DNA from: Thinopyrum elongatum
Lineage: Eukaryota > Streptophyta > Magnoliopsida > Poales > Poaceae
NCBI GenBank assembly: GCA_011799875.1
Contig: JAAAXO010000108.1
Coordinates: 648,218-712,217 of the forward strand
Length of the DNA: 64,000 bases
Direction: 5' to 3'
In this document: positions 44,609 through 55,800 of the stretch, one piece after another
How the letters are laid out: the number at the start of each line of letters is the position of its first letter
How positions within the stretch are numbered: position 1 is the first letter of the stretch
The notes under the pieces: generated by a model
Database searches by the model: none
Told to the model about the DNA's origin: nothing
The model's input: the letters and a program-made list of their open reading frames with translations, nothing else
Translations under genes and position numbers: made by a program

Positions 44609-45527
44609 TAGAGGCGAGGGTGTCCCGATCTTTCGATGAGATGATAGCTATCGTTTTTGGTGGAGTAGACTTTGACGATCCGACTACGAACGTGCGAGGA
44701 CGTCGCGCCTTAGCAATCGCTAAACCAACTCCGAGAGGTTATTGACCACGCCGGAGCACAATCAACCTGACCACGAGGGTCTATCTCCTGCAAGCAAACG
44801 AAGAACAAGCAAGAAACTAAGATTTGCAATCTGGATATTGCGAACATAAGATGAAAGCTTTATTGATCAAGGTGGGGTTCTGTGACGTCTTGGTCTGGTC
44901 GTTGAACACAAACGAAGTACGCGAAGTTGCAGCTATGGCGAACTTTTAATCTAAACAAAACCCAAAGTCTAAACGGTGCCCTAAGGGCTGTATATATGGA
45001 GGAAGAGGAGGGGATTTCGTGGCCCTTGAAGGAGGGGTCCGAAACCAACCCTATCTCTTGTTTCCCTACACATACGCACTCTAAAAACAGCCTATACTCA
45101 AGTATTTCGAAATTACATGGGCCTGGCCCAATAATAAGGTGACGCGGCACCTATAATAGCCTCTGGACGAAATTTATGAAGTGACATCTTGTATATTTCG
45201 TCCAAGGCTTCCTGCACTCATTATGGTGGCTTCAAAGTCCTGAAATCATCACTTGTAACTCCGTTCTTGTTCCCCTTGTGCATGCCATCATCTCCATGCT
45301 TGAACTTGCTCCAAGGTTCCTCTTTCTTGTCCAAGCTAGGCCCTTCATTTGTAAGCAAAACAAATGTATCCAATTTAGGCAGCATCATATTCTCATGAAC
45401 TTTAGAATCATTACCAAGAAACGAAAGTACCTGATATTTTAATTGGCGTGCGCGAGCTCTAGTAATTGGTCCAGTATGTATAGAAGCAGGGGCTGTGGGT
45501 GTAACAATGGTATTGATGTCCTCATCA
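44606..45527 (-). repeat. CRM-like LTR, inner copy 1
   Basis: 922 bp, joined on its left directly to gag and on its right to an A-rich leader. It shares many diagnostic bases with the truncated element at 15832 (for example CACTCATTATGG, GAACTTTAG and GATATTTTAATTGG) rather than with the outer LTRs, so it comes from another subfamily member. Confidence 0.92.
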
Positions 45528-46212
45528 TCTTTTTTTCTTTTCTTTTTTGCACTTTTTTTTTTGCTCCGCAACAATTTTTTTTCGAAAAAGTCTACAAATG
45601 GTCTAAAAACTGCCTAGCCAGAATTTTCCAGACTTAGTTTTTTTTTTTTGAAACTGGAACTATTTTTCTTCTACGGGTAGCACGAAAATTGGGGAATCCG
45701 ACTTGTTCACGACTCGCAGTATCGCGTGATCTGGAACTCTAAAATAAAGGAATAAATACTGGACTCGGACTAGGACTGGTGGCAGAGATGAATATGGTGG
45801 AACTCGGACTGGTGATGGTATATGACGGTAGTATATGTGGACTCGGATTGGTGGTGGTATATGGACTCGGATCGGTGGTGGTATATGGACTCAGAGAAAT
45901 AGCAGATAAGCTGTGGTGGTATATGGTAGGGGCGATGATGATGGTGCGGCGGCGGCGTGACAACTTGTGAACAGAACTCGAAACTCTAAAGAACTAGACG
46001 CTAAGACCAGCAACTTGACACGACGATGCAACCGCAAATTCAACAAAGCAAAAACCCTAAAAAGATTATGCAAAGGCTCAGATTGGTTCGGATATGATGA
46101 ACTAACCCTAATTTTTTTTTGTGGCTTTTTTTTTGGACAATACGTAAGAAAATAAATCTAATCTAGGGAAAACTGGAAATTCTCACCGAGCAACCATAAA
46201 ACTGATACCACT
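45528..46212 (-). other. CRM-like leader with primer site, copy 1
   Basis: This segment lies between two inner LTRs. On the minus strand TGGTATCAG (primer site, about 46203-46210) lies just after an LTR end. It contains GGTGGTATATGGACTCGGA-type short repeats near 45790-45930. It is nearly identical to 47125-47813, except for the last ~110 bp next to the LTR. Confidence 0.85.
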
Positions 46213-47124
46213 TGATAGAGGCGAGGGTGTCCCGATCTTTCGATGAGATGGTAACTATCGATTTGGTGGAGCCGACTTTGACGATCCGACTACAAACGTG
46301 CACGACGTTGCGCCTTAGCAATCGCTAAACCAATCTCCTAAGGTTACTGACGATGCTGGAAGCACGATCAACCTGACCACGAAGGTCTATTCCTGCACGC
46401 AATCGAAGAACAAGCAAGAATATGATAATGCAATCTGAATATTGCGAATATAGATGAAGTATTGATAATGGTGGGGATCCGAAAGCGGTCTTGGTCTGGT
46501 CGTTGGACACAAACGAAGTACACGAAGTTGCAATGGCTAACTTTTAACTAAACAAATCCCAAAGTCTAAACGGTGCCCTAAGGGCTGTATATATGGAGGA
46601 AGAGGAGGGGATTTTGTGGCCCATGAAGGAGGGGTCCGAAACCAACCCTATCTCTTGTTTCCCCACACATACGGACTCTAAAAACAGCCTATACTCAAGT
46701 ATTTCGAAATTACATGGGCCTGGCACAATAATAAGGTGACGCAGCACCTATAATAGCCTCTGGACGAAATTTATGAAGTGACATCTTGTATATTTCGTCC
46801 AAGGCTTCCTGCACTCATTATGGCGGCTTCAAAGTCCTGAAATCATCACTTGTAACTCCGTTCTTGTTACCCTTGTGCATGCCATCATCTCCATGCTTGA
46901 ACTTGCTCCAAGGTTCCTCTTTCTTGTCCAAGCTAGGCCCTTCATTTGTAAGCAAAACAAATATATCCAATTTAGGCAGCATCATATTCTCATGAACTTT
47001 AGAATCATTACCAAGAAACGAAAGTACCTGATATTTTAATTGGCGTGCGCGAGCTCTAGTAATTGGTCCAGTATGTATAGAAGCAGGGGCTGTGGGTGTA
47101 ATAATGGTATTGATGTCCTCATCA
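46213..47124 (-). repeat. CRM-like LTR, inner copy 2 with a divergent patch
   Basis: From about 46560 to 47124 it matches inner copy 1 closely. From 46213 to about 46550 it is clearly divergent, with many substitutions and indels (for example GGTAACTATCGATTTGG against GATAGCTATCGTTTTTGG). The change occurs about 30 bp from the TATATAC box (46587-46593) on its transcribed side. Confidence 0.92.
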
Positions 47125-47813
47125 TCTTTTTTTCTTTTCTTTTTTGCACTTTTTTTTTTGCTCCGCAACAATTTTTTTTCGAAAAAGTCTACAAATGGTC
47201 TAAAAACTGCCTAGCCAGAATTTTCCAGACTTAGTTTTTTTTTTTGAAACTGGAACTATTTTTCTTCTACGGGTAGCACGAAAATTGGGGAATCCGACTT
47301 GTTCACGACTCGCAGTATCGCGTGATCTGGAACTCTAAAATAAAGGAATAAATACTGGACTCGGACTAGGACTGGTGGCAGAGATGAATATGGTGGAACT
47401 CGGACTGGTGATGGTATATGACGGTAGTATATGTGGACTCGGATTGGTGGTGGTATATGGACTCGGATCGGTGGTGGTATATGGACTCAGAGAAATAGCA
47501 GATAAGCTGGGGTGGTATATGGTAGGGGCGATGATGATGGTGCGGCGGCGGCGTGACAACTTGTGAACAGAACTCGAAACTCTAAAGAACTAGACGCTAA
47601 GACCAGCAACTTGACACGACGATGCAACCGCAAATTCAACAAAGCAAAAACCCTAAAAAGATTATGCAAAGGCTCAGATTGGTTCGGATATGATGAACTA
47701 ACCCTAATTTTTTTTTTTGGCTTTTTCCTGGACTGTAGGTATGAAGAACAGACTCGATCTAAACTACGAAAAACTGTAAATCTCACCGAGCAACCTGGGA
47801 ATCTGATACCACT
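47125..47813 (-). other. CRM-like leader with primer site, copy 2
   Basis: The primer site TGGTATCAGA on the minus strand is at 47802-47811, separated from the outer 5' LTR by two bases. The rest duplicates 45528-46100 almost exactly. Confidence 0.88.
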
Positions 47814-48734
47814 TGATAGAGGCGAGGGTGTCCCGATCTTTCGATGAGATGATAGCTATCGTTTTTGGTGGAGTAGACTTTGACGATCCGACTACGAACG
47901 TGTGAGGACGTCGCGCCTTAGTAATCGCTAAACCAACTCCGAGAGGTTATTGACCACGCCGGAGCACAATCAACCTGACCCCGAGGGTCTATCTCCTGCA
48001 AGCAAACGAAGAACAAGCAAGAAACTAAGATTTGCAATCTGGATATTGCGAATATAAGATGAAAGCTTTATTGATCAAGGTGGGGTTCTGTGACGTCTTG
48101 GTCTGGTCGTTGAACACAAACGAAGTACGCGAAGTTGCAGCTATGGCGAACTTTTAATCTAAACAAAACCCAAAGTCTAAACGGTGCCCTAAGGGCTGTA
48201 TATATGGAGGAAGAGGGGGGGATTTCGTGGCCCTTGAAGGAGGGGTCCGAAACCAACCCTATCTCTTGTTTCCCCACACATACGGACTCTAAAAATAGCC
48301 TATACTCAAGTATTTCAAAATTACATGGGCCTGGCCCAATAATAAGGTGACGCAGCACCTATAATAGCCTCTGGACGAAATTTATGAAGTGGCATCTTGT
48401 ATATTTCGTCCAAGGCTTCCTGCACTCCTTATGGTGGCTTCAAAGTCCTGAAATCATCACTTGTAACTCCGTTCTTGTTCCCCTTGCGCATGCCATCATC
48501 TCCATGCTTGAACTTGCTCCAAGGTTCATCTTTCTTGTCCAAGCTAGGCCCTTCATTTGTAAGCAAAACAAATGTATCCAATTTAGGCAGCATCATATTC
48601 TCATGAACATTAGAATCATTACCAAGAAACGAAAGTACCTGATAATTTAATTGGGTGCGCGAGCTCTAGTAATTGGTCCAGTATGTATAGCAGCAGGGGC
48701 TGTGGACGTAACAATGGTATTGATGTCCTCATCA
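47814..48734 (-). repeat. CRM-like 5' LTR (outer, right)
   Basis: 921 bp, the true partner of 38317-39238 by shared variants, followed by TSD CCAAG. A TATATAC box on the minus strand near 48199 would drive leader transcription leftward. Confidence 0.95.
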
Positions 48735-51700
48735 CCAAGTCAGCATGATTATCAGTGCATGATCATCATTAACATCATATTGCATTTCAACTCCTAACCT
48801 CAAATTCAAATTTAGATGAAAGTGAAATATAAAAGTTGTGCAACATAAAAACTAAATTGTTCATTAAATAGCAAATAAATCAGAGACAATTCTAAAATTG
48901 AAACCAACATTATTGAAAATGGGTAGGTGGCTTGAACATCTTCAAACAGCGACTAAAAACAATATTTAATAACACTTTATTAAATCTAACTTAAGTATGA
49001 AATGATGTTTTGCCCAAACTAATTTTAGGTGTTAGGGAATAAAGCACTGGTATTTATGGACTAGGTCTCCCTTTTTACAAAATTCGGTTTGGGGCCTAAC
49101 TATTTACTAAACAGAGATATATGAATTAAGAAAAAGAAAAAGAAAGAAAGCAAAAGAAAAAAATAAAAAGGCCCCCTCCTCCCGGGCCTCGGCCCAGCCA
49201 CATGCCAGGCCGGCCCACCCCCCACTCCTCCTTATCCCCTCACCCCCGCAAAACCTAACCCCGATCCCAGATCACCCACTCCCCCCCCCTCGTCTCTCCC
49301 ATCTCACCGCGGCTCCCCGCCACGCCGCCGCCTTCGTCCCCGGCGCCGCCGCTCCGTCACCCTTGCTCTCCCTGACCTCGCTGCCCCGCACCCTCGCCAT
49401 GCCGCTCTGGTGCAAGGACGCGCACACGTAGGCGAACCCGGGCGAACCGTCGCCCAGCGCCGCCCCGACCCGGCGGCCGCCCCCGCCGCCACGCCGGTCT
49501 GCCTCGTTCTCCCTCTCCGCCTCACGCGTTTCCCCCCCGAAGGGCATCCCCTACGTGAGCCTTTCCCGCGCCGCCTCTGCTCGCCCCCCCCCGTGCGCCT
49601 TGGTCACGGCCGAAAAACAGAAAAAGAAAAAGAAGAAAGGGACGGAGCAAGAGGCGAAAGAAAAGGACAGAAAATTAAACAGAGGAGCCAGGGAGAATCA
49701 GGAAAGAAGAAAGGGGAAGAAAGGCTTAAGACACAGATAGCAAGAGAAGACTATGACTGAAAAGGATAAAAAGAAGAAGAAGATAGAGAGAGTTATAGGG
49801 AAAAAGAGAAACGGAAGAAAATGAAAAGACAGAGATAGAATAAACGAAAAAGGGAGAAGCCCGGAATAAGAGGAAAAAAGGCGCACGTCGCCGAATCACC
49901 GGCTGGCCCGCACCCGTGCCCCGTATGCGCACCGAACAGGTCCGGTGCCCAAACGGGCCAGCCCGGACATGTCCGGCTGTGCAAGACCAGTGGGCCACCC
50001 TCTGTAAAAAAAATTATAAAATAAATAATTAATAAATAAATAAATCGTTAATAATTAAGTTAATTAATATGTTTTAAATAGATAATTAATTATAACTTAA
50101 CTAACCCTAATGACGGTTCTGGTATTTTTTGTCAGCTGATGTCCTGCTGACGTTCATCATTTACTATTCTGGATAATGTTAATTTTATAATTAATAGTAA
50201 ATTCCGAAATTAATAAAAACTTTAGGTGAAAAATACATTTAAATAATCCGTAACTCAGATGGACCCAAAAGAATAAACTTGTACATGAACACAGTTTGCT
50301 CAGAACGACGAGGACGAAATGGAATACGCCGCTCCGTTCGTCGTCACGCCGTCCCTAAACGATCTCGAACGGCAACCGTTCCCCTCCGTTCATCTGTTCT
50401 GACCAATGTTCTGGAACCGGAGGGAAAACATCCGGATGGATCCCTCCCGTCCTCGGTGATCGTGCAAACCACACGGTTAGACACACCCGGCACTGCATAT
50501 TGTCATGTGTTTTTTTTGGTTGTTTTGTAGTTGTTTTTTTGTACTTGCGTGGCCTCATGATTTGCACTGGTTAATTTATATGTTTCCTCCCCATCTTCTC
50601 TATCGTAGACAAGACATCCGACGTCGTCCCCGAGACGGGACGCCAGAGATACGGAGCCCGAAGAGACACCATGACAACCTTGCCATGGCCGACGGCAACC
50701 ATGGCAAGCCCCCTTTTTGATCATCCCGGATGATATCGCCCATTCTATTTCTCATGGCTTGCATTAGAATTGCTGCTGCTTTAACCATTCTGATGCATTA
50801 GCCTGTTCATTGAACCTGATGTGTTAATTACCTTCATATCTAAACTGTTTCGTCTAGGCTGGGTAGAGAACCTATCAGTGACTTTCCCCACTTATCCCGA
50901 CTGCGCTCTGGAGGTCAGAAGACCCGATCAACGGGATGAAGACAAGGACACCGGGACACCGCCACATCACCCCCTTAGTTGTTAACGACACTCCAGCGTG
51001 ACTTCCAGAGTGAAGAGGGTGATGAAACCTCATGTAGCACTTCTGATGTTACTCTGATGTAGAGTAGCTATGCAGAGGAGTAGACGTGAATTGACGGGGC
51101 AGGACTCATAAGTAGAATAAATGACGGGGCGGGCTTGGCGGTTTAACGACAGATGGAGTTCGTGGCCCACTCACGCTGTGTGAACCCATCGAGGGGTGAA
51201 GCCTCCGAGTTCACCTTGACAAGACACATCGAGTAGGAATCCAACGAGGGGATTGGTGATACACGGAATTCCCCTGATGTGATGGGACACACGGATACTT
51301 GGAACTTTACACTGTTGACCTGGATAGCGGGTCGGACACTGGGGGGGGGTAAAAGGTGCGAATGAGAGGAGAGACAGAGTGGTGTGAAGACGGGTGCCTG
51401 TGTGGTTTTTGGGTTTGGTGCCCAGTGGGAATACGAGGCGCGGGCCGGGCATTTTAACCCTAGTCGCAAGTCCTCGAAGAAGGGGCGCAGGAGACGGAGG
51501 CGGTGGGGGGGGTCACATCTTTTCGTGAGTCTGTGATTCGTTACCGCAAGCCCCTCCTTGTCCTAGCGATTTGGAGCTGTGATCCGAGCAGGCCTCTGGT
51601 CTGATAGCACAACCATACGGTGGGCATAGTATGGGGCGTTCTGCACATCGTAGCATCAGCCGCATGCTGTAGGGACGGATCCAGTTCAGCATTTGGCATG

Positions 51701-52868
51701 GTCGGACGTTACGACCCTCGGGCGGTGCTGGTTACCCACCATGCACCACAACGACCCGGAGTGCACAGGGCAATGGCCCAAGACCCCCTGAGTGCGGAGG
51801 GATGTACCGGCGGGGGGAAATATATGAATGAGATTTAGGTAGTGGCAGCGAGGGGCCTGTGTTTTGTTTGTGTCGTTTGGCCGATTGGCCGGGCATGACC
51901 CAGGAAAGTGTGTCGGCCGGAGTTTAAATCGAGCGTGTGGTATATGGTGGTGCCACCCCTGGGGAGAAGAAAGGCAAAGAAAAAGCTTCATCGATAAGCC
52001 GGTCCTACGGTAAGGACAATGCGGAGTTTGTATCCTATTGATACAGAGTTTAGAACGGGATGACCTCCGCCAGCCTTCCGTGATTGATACTATGGCTTGG
52101 GATGCTTCGGCAGAGGGAGGCAAGAAGGGATCTCCGGACGAGGTTGATTTGACTTCTGGCTCTGGGATTGCTTTCACGCAGGGAAGTCGAGAAAGGATCT
52201 CGGGAGTGAGTTGAGAGGTGAGACTGAATGATACTACTACAGATATTGTAATTTCTACGCTCGTCCCTAATGCTGCAAGGACCTCTGGAAGAGTGTGGCT
52301 AGTCTTAGATAGGACTAGGCCTTCTTCTATTCTGCATTTCTGCAGCCCAGTCCACGAATATACAGCCTCCCTTGAAAAATGTTGCATATGTAGTGTAGAT
52401 CCTTGATTGCGAGTACTTCTGAGTACTCACGGTTGCTTTGTTTTCTTTTCTCCCCATATCAGTTTGTTCGTGACCAAAGATGACGGAGAGCCCCTGAGAC
52501 AGCTCCCTGCCGACGATCGCTACTCTACTACCCAGAGGATGGATTCTGCTATGAAGTTGATGACGACAAGAGTAGGATCGGAGGGTCCCAGGAGGAGGCC
52601 TACGCCTTTCGATGTTAGTGTTTTTATTTGCCCCGCCTTCTAAGGCCTTTCTGTTTCTGTGTCATATATGTCAACACAGATATCGATGGCTTCCGCTGAC
52701 GCTTGTTCGCAAGGTTTGTATGAGACCTCGAGGCCCCTGGCTTGTAATATAAAGCTTGTTATGACTTTGTTTATGTTTTACAGTTGTGTTGTGATAACTT
52801 CCGGAGTCCTTAGGCTTGCTCGTAAGTGATTTGCGTGTATGATTAGTGACGGATGGGCCGAGGTCCAA

Positions 52869-55800
52869 AAGTTGTATCAGAGTCCGATGGACGGTAGGAA
52901 ACCCCTTTCCAAACTCCCTGGCCGAAGTGAGTCAGTGGTCAAAAACTATTTTACTAACTGGGCTGTGGGGGATTTAGGGCCCACGTCGCAATTTGGTGGG
53001 GTATATTAGGATCTTTTAATCCTCGACCTTTAACTCTGGCCTCTGATCTCTCTTATACTCGGTTTTCAAATTTTACAACTCCAACAGTAGGCTGTCTTGT
53101 GCTCCGTCCCGACCCGGGGGAGTTCGAAAAAATATCCCCCTTGCTTTCAGAATTTTGGGCCACGTTCGCTACAGGATCCTTTCATCGAGGCACCCTGTGT
53201 GTAACTTGCAGATCCCCCTCCGTCAGTTTTTCCGCGTCGATGTAGCCTTGCTACGTCTCGTGTGTGTACTCCCTACCGCGTGCATGTGCGCCGCCCTAGC
53301 AGTTCTAGCTTCTAAATTTACGCTGTTTGGGCTTGTCCCGCATTGTGTACCTGACTTGTGAATCGTTGGTATGTCTTTCAACGAATACTAGTTTACATTC
53401 TATGCCCTTCCTGTTCATCTCTCGTTACGTCCTGAATAAAACTCATACACTGCGTCTTTCTTGCTAAACTGCCCCATGTTGATTTGGCAGGATGGCATGC
53501 CGATTCCACCACTCCACCCTATATTGGCGCAATGATTGCAGCATGTGTGAAAATAACCGTATAAGTTTGAGCAGTATTAAGCCGTCAGTTTATGACCGGA
53601 GGATGCTCATTCCCAACTCAGAATGCTCAGCAACAGAGATGCCCAATAACTTTGCCAGAATTTGTGCCACTCAATCCATCCGTTTTCGCCACACTCACCA
53701 ATCCCATTGGTGCTGAATGATTGGCTTCGTGACATCCTGTTGAGTGGCGTCAGCTAAGTGCCCGGACAGGTTACATCACCTTGACATGTCCACTGAATGG
53801 CCCAGCTCTCAATGCGTGGGAAAGCCACAAGGCTATGTGCCGCAAAGACTGTAACTACTGGCAGGAATTTCAGTCGCTAGGATGGGAAATTCCTCAGGGT
53901 TTGATGGACCCAGAACGAAGCAGGGTTCCGCCAAACGTACTCAGGGCCAAAAGACTGTGGGAATGAATACAGTAGGACTGGAAATTCCTTGTTGAATTAT
54001 CCCGCTGATGATGGAGATGATGTCGACCACTGACACTGCAAGCAGGAAGAAATTCCGTGAAAAGACTGTCGTACCGCCGATATAAAACTGCACTTGCTGT
54101 CCATGATGCACGAATTCGCCAACGTGGGCTTTGTCAGCAAAATCTTTCCATAGTGAAACAGCTTGATTGAGTTAAAGGAGGCACTCAAGCGCAACTCATG
54201 AGCTAGCTCATCTCGGGGTTCAGCATGTTCAGAAAACGTCGAGTCACTGGATCCCACAAAATGTTAAATCACGACCTTGCACCAATCACCAAAGACCGTC
54301 TATGTGTGCAACTGTATGCCTTCAACGCCGAGACAGAAGTCCACGGTCATGAATGGGACCGCTAATGCTTAGGATTCCATCAAGTGCGCCGACGTCATCC
54401 TCCTCAATGGTCGTAGAAGGGGTTGTCGAAACCGCAGATTCAGCAAACCGTAATACCGTACCGTCTGCCTGTTTTACTGGCTATGCGCAATCACGGTAAT
54501 GCTGAAAAAGGCTTAGAAGAAAACGGACTATCATGATGGGGAACACTCCCTATGCATTCAGTTAGTACCAGCCTCTGTTCTCTTCGATTCAGGAGCATCG
54601 CAGGCTTTTGTGCCCAACGATTTGGCTCAGTCACATGAGTTATACTGGAAAGAATTACCACTCCTCTAAGGGTTCAGTCCCCCGAGACCAAGTGGCAAAC
54701 CACAATGCAAGCACTCACAAAACCACACGAGATTGGGGTCTACTTTTTCCGGTTGCTTCAGTGTACTGGGCCTTTCCGACCATAGAAATTATTCTCGGTT
54801 TTAGGACTGGTTGACAGCCCATTAAATGCTTTTGATTTACTGTGTGCTTTTACGTTAAGACTGTCCAAGCTCACACACCACTTCTAGCCAGGAATAGTCA
54901 CATACTCAGGCACCCAACTAGCTCAAAGATTGCTGAGAGCCAGATAGATGTTCTGAATGCATTTTTTGAACGCTTCACCTCTTGAAGTCACATCGGACAA
55001 CGTTCCAAGTTGTTCGTGATTTCAAAGAGATGTATTTCCAGAAGAACTTCAGGGAATACCCCCTACTAGAATCTGTGAGTTCGTCATCGGACTGACAAGC
55101 CTGGCAAAACTCCATGCGAAGACGTAATTAGGAGATGAATCCGAACAATCATAACCTTATTTGAAAATTAAGGAGGAAAGGGGGGGGGGAAAAACGACAA
55201 GTCACTTAAGCAAGGTTTACATCCGCCCCAGTTCCTATGCTTAGGTGGAGCACCTTCCACTCTTCGTTAAGAAGAATGGATGGAACTAAACGATGTGGGT
55301 TCAGAAGATTAACCGCCCTAATCAACCCAAGACAACAATTCAGAATAAAATATACGCTTCCCAGAGATCAAGATTTGTAATGATCAACTTGCCGTTGCCT
55401 CAGTATTCTCTCCGCTTGATTTGAAGATTGGAACCCTTGATACCATCAATCCGTGTTCGTGAAGAGGATATTCGAAGACACATTTGTAAGTGCTTATGGT
55501 TTCTTATGAAGATTTACACTGTCAGTCATTGGGGAACTTAAAACTGCTCCAGCCACATTCTCCCGTCGGATGAATTACATCTTAATGGATTACATAGAAA
55601 AATTTGTACGTGGTTTATATAATGATATTCTGGTCTCTATTCAAAGAATAAGGAAGACATGGCCGAAACCCTCGGTCTTGTAATGTAAAGGATCCGAGAA
55701 ACACCAGTGTATGCCAAATACTCCAAAGTGCAATTCTGAGCGTTCTGAATAGTAGTAACCTCCTGGTCATGTGATTTCCAAAGATGGCATTGCCGTTAAC

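Larger units (their letters stand above)
38317..48734 (-). mobile_element. CRM-like Gypsy element, rearranged, four LTR copies
   Basis: TSD CCAAG lies at 38312-38316 and 48735-48739. On the minus strand the LTRs begin TGATGAGGACATCAATACC and end CCTCTATCA. The outer LTRs (38317-39238 and 47814-48734) differ at about eight sites in 920 bp by my count, pointing to a recent insertion. The inside holds an intact pol (38932-42822, minus), a leader plus gag in the plus orientation (42885-44605), and two extra LTRs separated by duplicated leaders. CRM-clade membership is inferred from the RT/integrase sequence type, the LTR start and a pol that runs into the LTR. The wheat CRM families are Cereba and Quinta, but I cannot assign one. 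Confidence 0.85.
38266..52868 (+). repeat. 5' LTR of the Tekay-like element, split by CRM
   Basis: The pieces are 38266-38316 and 48740-52868. The right end near GGGCCGAGG (about 52862) lacks the GCATCACA-type end seen in the 3' LTR and leads into TTGTATCAGAGTCCG, a damaged initiator-Met primer site. GC-rich sequence at 49180-49620 and the lists of small ORFs there are LTR sequence, not genes. Confidence 0.8.

Noticed and set aside
49272..49760. Possible gene in GC-rich DNA after 49.2 kb
   Set aside because: It lies inside the Tekay-like LTR, is not conserved with the paired region at 58.5-59.3 kb, and has no domain.
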